From NCBI GenBank assembly GCA_023954745.1, contig JAGSHC010000009.1:1-56118 (forward strand): a DNA stretch of 56,118 bases. The letters run 5' to 3'. Shown in pieces: positions 42,563-51,043 of this stretch (positions are counted from its first letter, which is position 1; each line of letters starts with the position of its first letter). Below the pieces are notes generated by a model that made no database searches, was not told where the DNA came from, and was given only the letters and a program-made list of their open reading frames with translations. A program made the translations under genes and the position numbers. This DNA comes from Deltaproteobacteria bacterium. GTDB lineage: Bacteria; Myxococcota_A; UBA796; UBA9615.

Positions 42563-43302
42563 CCCCTGTAGCGATCGCCGACCTGCTCGAAGGGCGGGCG
42601 GACGATGACGAAGTGGCAGCCGAGGCCTACGAGCTCTTCGGACGTTCCGTCTTTCCCTACGAAGGCGTCTTCCTCGATCCCGAGGTGACGTCGCGGGGAG
42701 AGTTGGCGGTGGCGTTGCGCGCGGGCGCCTTGCCCCGGAGTCTATGGACCTGGGTGCCATCGTTCTGTTGCGCGGTGCGGGACCTCGGCTCGCCCCTGGG
42801 GGACTCGGTGGCGGACGCGCTCGAGGAGCTGTTGGGGTCGGTCCGACTGGAGAGGGAGGGAGCGGGCGCCTCGAAGTTGAACGTCCTCGTGTCCGACGAC
42901 TTCGCCGCCCTCGAGAGCGAAGGCCTGCCCGATCTGGACGCCGCCCACACGGATCTCCGGGTCCTCATCGACTACCTCGCCACCCCGGTGAGGTGCGGCC
43001 TGTTGCTCTCGGCTGGCGTGCTGGAGCGCATTGGACGCGAGGCCGGCATCCCCCGGGGGTTCGGTCCCCGGGCGCGGGTCCTCCGTCAGCTGCTGCTGAG
43101 CGCATCCCGCTATGACACCCTCCCTCTGGTGCTCACCTCCATCACCCAGGTCGTCGACGGTCATCTCGCGCTGCTCCAGGCCGGCATCTATGCCGACGAG
43201 CCCGGCGCGAGCAGCGTCGCGCCCTGGGTGGAGCGCCTGGAGGACTGCCACGCAGTGCTCGATGGAATGATCGCGCGCCTGGCAGAAGCCCCTGGTGGCT
43301 GA
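42559..43302 (+). CDS. TorD/DmsD-like molybdoenzyme chaperone
   Basis: 247 residues, predicted all-helical. ELFGRSVFPYEGVFLDPEV matches the P-x-E-S/G-V-x-L-D region of TorD-family chaperones, which hold the apo molybdoenzyme until its cofactor is inserted. The remainder is poorly conserved, as is normal for this family. It overlaps the end of the molybdenum subunit gene by ATGA and the start of the second SulP by 8 bp, exactly where a dedicated maturation factor would be expected. Confidence in the family is moderate to good, helped by position. Confidence 0.8.
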   Translation: MTPVAIADLLEGRADDDEVAAEAYELFGRSVFPYEGVFLDPEVTSRGELAVALRAGALPRSLWTWVPSFCCAVRDLGSPLGDSVADALEELLGSVRLEREGAGASKLNVLVSDDFAALESEGLPDLDAAHTDLRVLIDYLATPVRCGLLLSAGVLERIGREAGIPRGFGPRARVLRQLLLSASRYDTLPLVLTSITQVVDGHLALLQAGIYADEPGASSVAPWVERLEDCHAVLDGMIARLAEAPGG

Positions 43303-44824
43303 AGACCCCGAGTCGCCCAAGGGCACCCTCTTCGCGGACGTGGTGGCGGGGATGAGCGTCGCTCTCGTGAGCGTGCCCCAGGCCCTGGCCTACGCCGACC
43401 TCGCCGGCATGCCCCCAGTCCATGGGCTCTACGTGGCGGCCATGGCGCCGATCCTCGCGGCGCCCTTCGTCTCGTCTCGCTACCTCCAGACGGGTCCCAC
43501 CGCGCTGACCTGCCTGCTCACCGTGGGCGCCCTCGCCACCATCGCCACCCCCTACTCCGACGACTACGTGGGCCTCGCCGCGCTGCTCGCCCTCCTCGTG
43601 GGGCTCGCGCGCTTGCTCGTGGGGCTCCTGAGGATGGGGGCGGTGGCGTGGATCATGTCCCAGCCGGTGCTGCGGGGCTTCACCTTGGCGGCGGCGCTGC
43701 TCATCGCGGGGTCGCAGCTGCCAGCCGCCCTGGGCGCTCCAGCGACGGGGCAGGGCGTCCTCGCCCGGGCGGGCTCTGTACTGATGGCGCCGGGGTCCTG
43801 GACCTTGGGCGCGGTGCTTCTGACGGTGCTCACCGTCGCGCTGATGCGAGGCGGCAAGTACATCCACGCCTTGTTCCCGGGGGTCCTGGTGGCCGCCGTG
43901 GTGGGGTTGGGGGCGTCCATGGGTGGCCTGCCGGTGGGCGACGCCATCGGCGAGATTCCTCGCGGCCTGCCTCCTTTGAACTTCTCCCTGCCCTGGGCCT
44001 CGCTGCCCTCCCTCATCGTGCCCGGTCTCGTCATCGCCCTGGTGGGCTTCGCCGAGCCCGCCGCCGTGGCGCGCACCTTCGCCGCCGGTAACCGGGAGCG
44101 CTGGAACCCAGACCGCGAGTTCCTCAGCCAGGGCGTAGCGAACCTGGTGGCGGGCGCGTTCTCGGGCTTCCCGGTGGGTGGCTCGTTCTCCCGCAGCGCC
44201 CTGGCGAAGGTGGCGGGGGCGAAGACCTGGAAGGCCGGCGCCATCACCGGCCTCTTCGTGCTGGCGGTGCTTCCCTTCGCGGGCGGACTCGCGCAGCTGC
44301 CCCGGGCCATCCTCGGGGCCACGGTGCTCGGGGCAGTCATCAAGCTGCTCGACCCGCGCCCCATGTTCGCCATGTGGTCCCAGAGCAAGCTCCAGAGCTC
44401 CCTCGCCTGGGCCACGTTCGCGGCCACCCTGCTTACTGCTCCCCACGTGGAGTACGGCGTGCTCATCGGCATCGCCGTGTCCCTCACGGTGCACCTGTGG
44501 CGGGAGATGAGCATGACGGTGCCCATCGCCAGCGACGGGGAGACCCTCACGATGCGCCCCACCGGCGTCCTGTGGTTCGGGACCGCATCGCACCTCGAGC
44601 AGGTGTCCATCGATGCCCTCGCAGAGCACCCGGAGACCAAGGTGCTCGTGGTGGACCTCGCTGGGCTGGGCCGCATCGACTTCAGCGGCGCGGAGGTCCT
44701 GTCGGCCCTCGTCGTCGAGGCGCGCAGTGGCGGAGTCGAGGTCGCGGTGCGCAACGTCCCCCCTCAGGCGAAGCGAATCATGGGTCGCTTCGGTCTGGGA
44801 GCCTCGGACGAGCCAGAACGATGA
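43295..44824 (+). CDS. SulP-family anion transporter with STAS domain (2)
   Basis: 509 residues from GTG at 43295. The N-terminal signature VALVSVPQALAYADLAGMPPVHGLYVA is followed by 12-14 hydrophobic segments. A C-terminal STAS domain contains VVDLAGLGRIDFSGAEVL. It is shorter than, and clearly diverged from, the SulP at 31249. Within this operon, the product of the Mo enzyme would be sulfate, so export of sulfate or import of a sulfur substrate is the natural inference. It overlaps the chaperone gene by 8 bp and the MFS gene by 4 bp. Confidence 0.94.
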   Translation: MAEDPESPKGTLFADVVAGMSVALVSVPQALAYADLAGMPPVHGLYVAAMAPILAAPFVSSRYLQTGPTALTCLLTVGALATIATPYSDDYVGLAALLALLVGLARLLVGLLRMGAVAWIMSQPVLRGFTLAAALLIAGSQLPAALGAPATGQGVLARAGSVLMAPGSWTLGAVLLTVLTVALMRGGKYIHALFPGVLVAAVVGLGASMGGLPVGDAIGEIPRGLPPLNFSLPWASLPSLIVPGLVIALVGFAEPAAVARTFAAGNRERWNPDREFLSQGVANLVAGAFSGFPVGGSFSRSALAKVAGAKTWKAGAITGLFVLAVLPFAGGLAQLPRAILGATVLGAVIKLLDPRPMFAMWSQSKLQSSLAWATFAATLLTAPHVEYGVLIGIAVSLTVHLWREMSMTVPIASDGETLTMRPTGVLWFGTASHLEQVSIDALAEHPETKVLVVDLAGLGRIDFSGAEVLSALVVEARSGGVEVAVRNVPPQAKRIMGRFGLGASDEPER

Positions 44825-46056
44825 ACGCACCTCCTCGGCTGGGGCTGCGGGCAAACGCGCTCCAGTTCACATTGCTGGTGGTCGTCAATGGGTTCGTGGG
44901 CGCCATGGTGGGGCTCGAGCGCTCCGTGCTGCCCCTCCTCGCCGAGGGCGAGTTCGGCGTCTCCACGCGCACGGCGCTGCTCGCGTTCATCGCGGTGTTC
45001 GGCGGCAGCAAGGCCCTGGCGAACTACGTCGCCGGGAGACTCGGCGACCGATACGGGCGCAAGCCGGTCCTCATCGCTGGCTGGCTGCTCGCGCTCCCAG
45101 TGCCCTTCCTGCTGGTGTGGGCCCCGTCCTGGGAGGTCATCGTGGCCACCAACGCGCTCCTGGGCGTGAGCCAGGGGCTGACCTGGTCGACGACGGTGAT
45201 CATGAAGATCGACCTCGCCGGACCCGACCAACGCGGTCTCGCCATGGGCATCAACGAGTTCGCAGGGTACGTGGCCCTCGCCGTGACGGCCCTGGGGACA
45301 GCCCACCTCGCCGACACTGGAGCGGGCTCGCCCTTCTCCATTGGGATCGGCATCGCGGTGGCGGGGTTGCTGCTCTCACTCGTGGCGGTGCGGGAGACCG
45401 CGGGGCACGTGGCCGTCGAGGTCGCGCAGCAAGGGCTTGGCGATGCAAGGGATGGTGGGGATGACGACGCGGATCTGAGCGCGCGCGAGGTCTTCCGCCG
45501 CACGAGCCTCTCGGACCCGTCCCTGTCGGCGGTGAGCCAGGCGGGCTTGGTGAACAACCTCAACGACGGAGTCGCCTGGGGGCTCTTTCCCCTCGTGTTT
45601 GCCGCTGCGGGGCTCGGGATGGGCGAGATCGGGCTGTTGGCCGCGTTGATTCCCGGAGTCTGGGGGGTGGGCCAGCTCATCACCGGTCCTCTCTCGGACC
45701 GCATCGGCCGGAAGCCCCTCATCGTGTTGGGCATGGTCGTGCAGTCGGTGGGCGTGGCCCTCGTTCCCTTGAGCGCGGGCATGCCGGGGTTCGTGGGGGC
45801 GGCTGTCTTGTTGGGCGCGGGCACCGCGTGCGTCTATCCGACGCTGCTCGCCGCCATCGGGGACGTGGCGCACCCCAGCTGGCGCGCGGGCGCAGTGGGG
45901 ACCTACCGACTCTGGAGAGATGGCGGCTACGTCGTCGGGGCCCTGGGGGCGGGGGTGTTGGCCGACGTGTTCTCGCTGGACGTGGCCCTGTGGACCATCG
46001 CGGGCCTCACCTTCGCATCAGGCATGGTGGTGGCTGGACGCATGCAGTCGAGGTAG
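44821..46056 (+). CDS. MFS transporter
   Basis: 411 residues, 12 predicted helices. The loop 2-3 signature is GRLGDRYGRKPVLIAG and its repeat in the second half is GPLSDRIGRKPLIVLG. A charged central loop (about 200-225, GDARDGGDDDADLSAREVF) divides the halves. Substrate unknown; MFS genes accompany YeeE/Blh-type sulfur operons elsewhere, so a sulfur compound is possible. ATG overlaps the SulP stop (ATGA). The LysR gene starts 6 bp after its stop. Confidence 0.92.
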   Translation: MNAPPRLGLRANALQFTLLVVVNGFVGAMVGLERSVLPLLAEGEFGVSTRTALLAFIAVFGGSKALANYVAGRLGDRYGRKPVLIAGWLLALPVPFLLVWAPSWEVIVATNALLGVSQGLTWSTTVIMKIDLAGPDQRGLAMGINEFAGYVALAVTALGTAHLADTGAGSPFSIGIGIAVAGLLLSLVAVRETAGHVAVEVAQQGLGDARDGGDDDADLSAREVFRRTSLSDPSLSAVSQAGLVNNLNDGVAWGLFPLVFAAAGLGMGEIGLLAALIPGVWGVGQLITGPLSDRIGRKPLIVLGMVVQSVGVALVPLSAGMPGFVGAAVLLGAGTACVYPTLLAAIGDVAHPSWRAGAVGTYRLWRDGGYVVGALGAGVLADVFSLDVALWTIAGLTFASGMVVAGRMQSR

Positions 46057-46062
46057 CCGCCC

Positions 46063-46980
46063 GTGAATCTCACCGATCTGGACACGTTCGAGCGCGTCGC
46101 CACCCACGGCACCCTCGCCGCCGCCGCGCGGGAGCTCGGCGTCCCGAAGTCCACGGTCAGCCGACGACTCACCCGGTTGGAGGAGGCGCTTGGCCTCGAC
46201 CTGCTCCACCGGGGCGGCCGTCGCATCACGCTGACCCAGGCGGGGGCTGAGCTTCATGGCCGGAGCGCGGCGCCGCTGCTGGTGCTTCGGGACCTGGACT
46301 CGGGCCTCGCCGCCGACAGCCCGCGGGGCACGCTGCGGATCACCGCCCCCCACGATCTGGGCACGACCGCGTGGTTCGCCGGCATGCTCACCCGCTTCCG
46401 GGACGCGTATCCCGAGGTGAGCCTGGACGTGGACCTCACCGCCCGGGTCGTCGACGTGGTGGGCGAGGGTTTCGACGTCGCCTTTCGGCCCTCATCGGCC
46501 CAGGCGGACACCGACGAGCTCACGGTGCGCATGCTCGGTCGGTTCCGGGCCGGCCTGTGCGCCTCTCCGGCCTACCTCGAGAGGCATGCCGCACCTACGA
46601 CGGTCGAGGAGCTCGCCGAGCATCCGCTGGTGGGGCTGCGGGGCATGGTGGGCCGCCCGCTCCCCATCGAGAGTGCGGACGGCACCCGGCACGAGTTCGT
46701 CCCCACCTTCGTCGCAGTGGGGTCGGACATGAGCTTCGTGGTCGCGATGGTCACGGCCGGGATGGGGATCGGGCTCCTTCCCCGGAGCTACGCGACCCGG
46801 GAGCTGCGGAGGGAGTCGCTCGTCTCCGTGCTGCCAGAGCTACAGACGCCCCTGGGCCGGCTGGCGATGGTCTGGCCGCGAAGTCGCTTCCTGCTCCCCC
46901 GGGTGCGGGTGTTCGTGGACTTCGTCGTCACGGACTTCGAAGCCTTCGGACCCCAACGCGACCTGTCCGATGGGAGCTGA
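46063..46980 (+). CDS. LysR-family transcriptional regulator
   Basis: 305 residues from GTG at 46063. The N-terminal winged HTH is standard (LDTFERVATHGTLAAAARELGVPKSTVSRRLTRLEEALG), followed by a two-lobe effector domain (GTLRITAPHDLGTTAWFAGML onward). It is the last gene of the long sulfur transcription unit by position. However, it is also convergent with a DoxX-pirin gene pair, an arrangement in which a LysR protein often controls pirin. A T-N11-A inverted repeat upstream of the pirin gene (48364-48379) supports that second target. Confidence 0.94.
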   Translation: MNLTDLDTFERVATHGTLAAAARELGVPKSTVSRRLTRLEEALGLDLLHRGGRRITLTQAGAELHGRSAAPLLVLRDLDSGLAADSPRGTLRITAPHDLGTTAWFAGMLTRFRDAYPEVSLDVDLTARVVDVVGEGFDVAFRPSSAQADTDELTVRMLGRFRAGLCASPAYLERHAAPTTVEELAEHPLVGLRGMVGRPLPIESADGTRHEFVPTFVAVGSDMSFVVAMVTAGMGIGLLPRSYATRELRRESLVSVLPELQTPLGRLAMVWPRSRFLLPRVRVFVDFVVTDFEAFGPQRDLSDGS

Positions 46981-47003
46981 CGACTCAACGCGTCGATCCG
47001 CGT

Positions 47004-47366
47004 CTATCCCGCGAGGTGGCTGTAGGCCACGAAGGCCGAGAGCAGACCGAGGACCGCTCCGGGGGCGGACTCACCGAACTCCCCGCGCTTGAGGTGCACC
47101 GCGGTGGCGCCCACCATGGTGAGGGTGAGGCACGCCGCCGCGACGCCGGTCAGGATCGGCAGGATGCCCAGCGCGACGGGCAGGATGAGCCCCAGGGCTC
47201 CGAGGCCCTCGAGGGCGCCGATGGTCTTGATCTGGCCCTCGCTGAAGTCCTCGACCCAGCCCATCTTCTCGGCGAGCTCGGCGCGGGACTTCATCAGCTT
47301 CATGGTGCCGGCACCGGTGAACGCGAAGGCGAGCAGGCCCTGAAGGACCCAGAGGGTGGTGGTCAT
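47004..47366 (-). CDS. DoxX-family membrane protein
   Basis: 120 residues with four hydrophobic helices (LWVLQGLLAFAFTGAGTMKL, IKTIGALEGLGALGLILPV, LPILTGVAAACLTLTMVGA, and one near the C-terminus), the usual DoxX layout with a conserved K-x-x-G-x-E region (KTIGALEGLG). Family members are linked to thiosulfate oxidation in archaea and, in bacteria, mostly to oxidative-stress membrane complexes. ATG at 47366 with AGGAGA upstream. Same strand as the pirin gene, 72 bp downstream of it. Confidence 0.9.
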   Translation of the reverse strand: MTTTLWVLQGLLAFAFTGAGTMKLMKSRAELAEKMGWVEDFSEGQIKTIGALEGLGALGLILPVALGILPILTGVAAACLTLTMVGATAVHLKRGEFGESAPGAVLGLLSAFVAYSHLAG

Positions 47367-47438
47367 GATGATTCTCCTGGTGGGCCGCGATGGGCCGGGG
47401 TGTCGAGAAGGCGGCGATGGACCGCCAGGGAGTGGCTG

Positions 47439-48272
47439 TCAGCGAGCGATGCGCGGCCAGCGGCCATACGCCGCGTCCTGCATCCAGCGGCGCAGCTTCT
47501 GGGGGGACGACGCGACGAAGCTGCCGCCGATGTAGCGCCGTGTGGGGAATCGGGCGCCTCCGATGAGCAGCAGATGTGCCCCTCGTGTGCTGCGCACCGT
47601 GGTCTCGGTTCGAGTGAGGACGTTGAGCTGATGGCTCGTCAGCGCCTGCGCATCGACCTCGGCGTCGCCCTCGAGCAGCATGAGCGCCTGCTCGTCGTAG
47701 GCCGCGGGGACGGCGAGGGTGGCGCCCGCTTCGAGGCGGATCTCCGCAAAGAGCGCAGGCACGTGGCAGGTCGTGGGCGCGGTGACGCCATCGAAGGAGC
47801 CCATGGCCATGCGCACGGTGGCGCCGGGGCGTGACAGCACCGGAAGGGTCGCCTTTGCGTGGTGTTCGAAGGCGGGATCCATCTCCTCGAGGTGGTCGGG
47901 CAAGGCCAGCCACATCTGGGCAAAGAAGAGGCTGCGTGGGCCGGAGGGAGCCCCGGGGACGGGCAGCTCCTCGTGGGTGATGCCGCTGCCCGAGGTCATG
48001 AGAGCGACGTCACCCGAGCGCACGACTGCCTCGTTGCCCGCGCTGTCGCGGTGTTGGACTGAGCCCTCGATGAGGTAGGTGAACGTGGAGAGACCCGCGT
48101 GCGGGTGCTCTGGGACTCCACCACCGGGCCCGCCGGAGATCGTGATGGGGCCGCCCTGATCCATGAAGATGAACGGGCCCACCATCAACCGGTTGCGGGC
48201 GGGGAGGATGCGCCGGATCGGCAGACCCGCGACGGAGGACTGCTCAGGCTCGATGGTCTGGCTGATCGGCAT
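47439..48272 (-). CDS. pirin-family bicupin protein
   Basis: 277 residues, two cupin domains. The first carries the metal site in GGVPEHPHAGLSTFTYLIEG (H-x-H), then HRDSAGNE, and TSGSGITHEE with a further His and Glu. The second domain is degenerate, as normal for pirins. Known bacterial pirins act as quercetinases or bind other proteins under stress. The gene starts at 48272 after AGGGAGAG and is followed on the same strand by DoxX. LysR-pirin-DoxX sets recur in proteobacteria, so regulation by the LysR protein encoded at 46063 is likely. Confidence 0.94.
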   Translation of the reverse strand: MPISQTIEPEQSSVAGLPIRRILPARNRLMVGPFIFMDQGGPITISGGPGGGVPEHPHAGLSTFTYLIEGSVQHRDSAGNEAVVRSGDVALMTSGSGITHEELPVPGAPSGPRSLFFAQMWLALPDHLEEMDPAFEHHAKATLPVLSRPGATVRMAMGSFDGVTAPTTCHVPALFAEIRLEAGATLAVPAAYDEQALMLLEGDAEVDAQALTSHQLNVLTRTETTVRSTRGAHLLLIGGARFPTRRYIGGSFVASSPQKLRRWMQDAAYGRWPRIAR

Positions 48273-48363
48273 GGGTCTCTCCCTTCAGAGGCGCTGTGTC
48301 GCCCTGTGAAGAAACCTAGTGCGGGTCCTTCGTTGCGGTAAGGCGGCGAATGCGGAACCACGC

Positions 48364-48379
48364 GTTGCGCCTACGCAAC
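48364..48379. promoter_or_regulatory. inverted repeat with LysR-type T-N11-A core
   Basis: GTTGCG (48364-48369), CCTA, CGCAAC (48374-48379) form a perfect 6-bp inverted repeat, and T48366-N11-A48378 fits the LysR box. It lies 92-107 bp upstream of the pirin start. A further GTTGCG half-site at 48332-48337 is nearer the gene, as expected for a LysR activation site. The probable binder is the regulator encoded at 46063. Confidence 0.5.
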
Positions 48380-48388
48380 ACACGTTCC

Positions 48389-48506
48389 GTGACGGGTGAC
48401 ACAGGGGGGGGCGGGGAGTTTCTGGGCCCTCGCAAGGCCGCTGAGGGCGCGCCGTAAGTCGAAGTAAGAACTGCGACACCCCGTGACAGCACGTGACGGG
48501 TGTCAC
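48389..48506. promoter_or_regulatory. GTGAC boxes upstream of FG-GAP lipoprotein gene
   Basis: GTGACGGGTGACAC (48389-48402) and GTGACGGGTGTCAC (48493-48506) are near-identical 14-mers 104 bp apart. The second is a perfect GTGAC-N4-GTCAC palindrome, and another GTGAC precedes it at 48483. The layout looks like paired operators for a dimeric regulator controlling the gene at 48623. Confidence 0.45.
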
Positions 48507-48622
48507 TGAGGCTTCTGGGTCAGAGTCTCCTCGTTCCCACCGGGGCGGCACGACACCCCACTTTGTTTCTTTGGTTGTGCCGTCCCTCCAACCCGCCCCG
48601 ACACGGGGCACCGGAGAGACCG

Positions 48623-50947
48623 ATGTTGCACCAGCGTTCCCTAGCCCTCGCCCTTGCACTTCTTCCCTTGACCGCCTGCACCGCACCTACCGACGCCACC
48701 CCCGGCGTCGCTGATGTCATCGAAGCAGCCTTCACCTCCAACCTGAGCGCCTCCGAGGAGGTTGCGGTCCTCGAGCTCGCCAACACCGCATCCCAGCTGG
48801 TGCTCGACGACGACGTCGACCTCGACTCCCGGGCTGCCGCCGGCATCGTCGCCAACCGCCCGCTCGCGGACCTCGCGTCTCTCGACGCCGTCCCCTACGT
48901 CGGTGACAACGCGCTCAACAAGATGCTCGACTACATCGACGCCCAGGCCAACGCTGCCGTCGTGCACGGCATCGCCGAGGGAAGCGACGAGGCCGCGGCC
49001 ATCATCCTCCTCGTGAACCTCAGCGACCACGAGCTCCTCGACGACACGGTGGGCCTCAACTCCCGCGCCGCCGACAACATCCTCGACGCGCGCTTCGCCG
49101 GTCCCATCGACAGCCTCACCGCCCTGGACGCCGTCTCCTACATGGGGCCTGCCGCCTTCGCCACCCTGCTCGACTACGTCGTCAATCAGGGTCTGGTCAT
49201 CCCGCAGGTGTACGTGCATGGCATCTCCGAGCAGAGCCTCCTGGCCATCGACATGCTGACCCTGGTGAACAGCGCCAGCGAGGAGGCCCTGGACGACGTG
49301 GTCGGCCTCAACTCCATCAGCGCCGGCAACATCGTCGAAGCCCGGGACCTCGCGCCCATCGCTTCGCTCTCGGACCTCGACGCGGTGTCCTACGTCGGCG
49401 CGGGTGCCTTTGACGACATCATCGAGTTCATCCAGGGCGGCTACGGCGGTGACCCCTGCCTCGCGGGCCTCGGGCTCGCGTGCCAGTGGACCGAGGAGGC
49501 CAAGGTCTTCGCCGACAACAACGGCTGGAACGACAACATGGGCGACGCCATCGCCATCGACGGCGACGTCATGGTCGTGGGCGCTGCCTACGAGGATGGC
49601 TGCACCGACGCGGGCGACAACGACTGCTACAGCGCCGGCGCCGCCTACGTCTTCGCCAAGGACGGCTCGGGAGCCTGGCAGCAGGAGGGCGTGCTCAAGC
49701 CGATGGATGCCTCGGGCAACGGCAACTTCGTCGCTCAGAACTACGACTGGTTCGGGCAAACGGTGGCCATCTCTGGAGACACCATCGTGGTGGGGGTGGA
49801 GTGGGAGGACGGCTGCGACCCGCTCATCAACGACGGCTCCGCCGACGGGTGCTACTCCTCCGGCGCCGCCTACGTGTACAGCCGCAGCATCGTCGACGGG
49901 AACGTCTCCTGGAACCAGGAGGCCTACCTCAAGCCTGCCCAGCTGCGGAACTACGACTACTTCGGCTCGGACGTGGCCATCGATGGCGACACCATCGTCA
50001 TCGGCGCCGAAGGGGACGACTCCTGCAACGGCGGAGTGGACGCCGCGCCGGCTCTGGACGCTGACGCGACCTTCTGCAACTCGTCCGGTGCCGCGTACGT
50101 CTTCGAGCGTGACAGCCAGGGAGTCTGGAGCCAGGACGCCTACCTCAAGGGCTCCAACCCTGACTCCTACGACGACTTCGGCACGGTGGCCATCAGCGGC
50201 AGCCTCATCGCGGTGGGCGCCGACGGCGACGACTCCTACGGCACCGGCACCACGGCGGACCCCACGACGAACAACTGCACCAACAGCGGCGCGGTGACCC
50301 TCTTCGTGCGGATCGGTGAGGGCGACATCAGCTGGGCCCAGGAGGCCTACCTCAAGGCCGACAACGCCTGGATCGGCGACGGGTTCGGCGACTCGGTGGA
50401 CATCGACCTGGACACCCTCGCGGTGGGCGCGCCCTTCGAGGATGGCTGCGAGGCCGACTCCAGCGTGCTGTCGGGCGACAACTGCAGCTCGTCCGGCGCC
50501 GTCTACACCTACCTGCGCACCGAAGAGCCCGGGAACGGCATCAGCTGGACCGAAGAGGGCTACCTCAAGGCCAGCAACACCGCGAACTTCTCGGGCTTCG
50601 GAACGGAGGTCGCCATCTACGAGGACAGCGTGCTCGCCAGCCAGTACTCCGAGGACGGATGCGGGCAGGGGATCGACTCGGCCATGGGCAACGCCAACTG
50701 CTGGAACTCCGGCTCGGCGCAGATCTTCCGCCGCGACGGATTCGGCAGCCAGGTCGACTGGTCCACTGAGGCTTACGTCAAGGCGTCCGACAGCACCGAG
50801 GACCTCTACTTCGGCGAGTCCATCGACATCTCCGGCGGCACGGCGGTCATCGGCGCCATCGGCGCCATCGACGAGTCGGCCTGCGGTGTCGGGGAAGGCA
50901 ACCCCTGCGACACCGGCGGGGCCTACGTCCTGAGCCTGCAGCAGTAG
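48623..50947 (+). CDS. lipoprotein with three helical repeats and FG-GAP beta-propeller
   Basis: 774 residues. Signal peptide ends in lipobox LPLTAC (Cys19). Residues about 32-270 contain three copies of a 75-80-residue unit ending in a helix-hairpin-helix-like motif (IVANRPLADLASLDAVPYVG, then ILDARFAG...LDAVSYMG and IVEARDLAP...LDAVSYVG). Residues about 290-774 contain seven FG-GAP-type blades of the form FG-x-x-VAI-x-GDT-x-x-VGA, each closing with SGAAYV(F/Y) and E-A-YLK, many with a Cys pair. Seven blades make a complete integrin-like propeller. Such lipoproteins are common on delta-type outer membranes; ligand unknown. ATG at 48623 after GGAGAGA. Confidence 0.88.
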   Translation: MLHQRSLALALALLPLTACTAPTDATPGVADVIEAAFTSNLSASEEVAVLELANTASQLVLDDDVDLDSRAAAGIVANRPLADLASLDAVPYVGDNALNKMLDYIDAQANAAVVHGIAEGSDEAAAIILLVNLSDHELLDDTVGLNSRAADNILDARFAGPIDSLTALDAVSYMGPAAFATLLDYVVNQGLVIPQVYVHGISEQSLLAIDMLTLVNSASEEALDDVVGLNSISAGNIVEARDLAPIASLSDLDAVSYVGAGAFDDIIEFIQGGYGGDPCLAGLGLACQWTEEAKVFADNNGWNDNMGDAIAIDGDVMVVGAAYEDGCTDAGDNDCYSAGAAYVFAKDGSGAWQQEGVLKPMDASGNGNFVAQNYDWFGQTVAISGDTIVVGVEWEDGCDPLINDGSADGCYSSGAAYVYSRSIVDGNVSWNQEAYLKPAQLRNYDYFGSDVAIDGDTIVIGAEGDDSCNGGVDAAPALDADATFCNSSGAAYVFERDSQGVWSQDAYLKGSNPDSYDDFGTVAISGSLIAVGADGDDSYGTGTTADPTTNNCTNSGAVTLFVRIGEGDISWAQEAYLKADNAWIGDGFGDSVDIDLDTLAVGAPFEDGCEADSSVLSGDNCSSSGAVYTYLRTEEPGNGISWTEEGYLKASNTANFSGFGTEVAIYEDSVLASQYSEDGCGQGIDSAMGNANCWNSGSAQIFRRDGFGSQVDWSTEAYVKASDSTEDLYFGESIDISGGTAVIGAIGAIDESACGVGEGNPCDTGGAYVLSLQQ

Positions 50948-50961
50948 CCCCAGACCCCCGC

Positions 50962-50989
50962 GAGGCGCCTCCCCCTCTCTCGGCGCCTC
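50962..50989. terminator. GC hairpin after FG-GAP gene
   Basis: GAGGCGCC (50962-50969) pairs perfectly with GGCGCCTC (50982-50989) across a 12-base pyrimidine loop. It sits 15 bp after the stop codon and directly before a second, longer hairpin. No T tract follows, so it may be an RNA-stabilising or auxiliary termination hairpin. Confidence 0.5.
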
Positions 50990-50993
50990 CAAC

Positions 50994-51027
50994 AAAGACC
51001 TCGCGGCGCTTGCGTCGCGGGGTCTTT
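50994..51027. terminator. bidirectional intrinsic terminator
   Basis: AAAGACCTCGCGGCG, loop CTTG, then CGTCGCGGGGTCTTT: a 15-bp stem with two G-T wobbles, flanked by A and T runs so that it can work on both strands. It lies between the convergent FG-GAP gene (ends 50947) and SDR gene (ends 51044). Confidence 0.8.
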
Positions 51028-51043
51028 GCCTTGGGACGGTGCC

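Larger units (their letters stand above)
48273..48622. other. 350-bp gene-free divergent regulatory region
   Basis: It lies between the starts of pirin (minus strand) and the FG-GAP lipoprotein (plus strand). It holds GTTGCG half-sites, a GTTGCG-N4-CGCAAC inverted repeat, and several GTGAC boxes including a perfect palindrome, all listed separately. I see no tRNA, no convincing small ORF with a ribosome binding site, and no clear intrinsic terminator in it. Confidence 0.7.

Noticed and set aside
39731-42760. 1009-residue minus-strand frame opposite the molybdenum subunit gene
   Set aside because: Antisense shadow; the plus strand has all cofactor-binding motifs.
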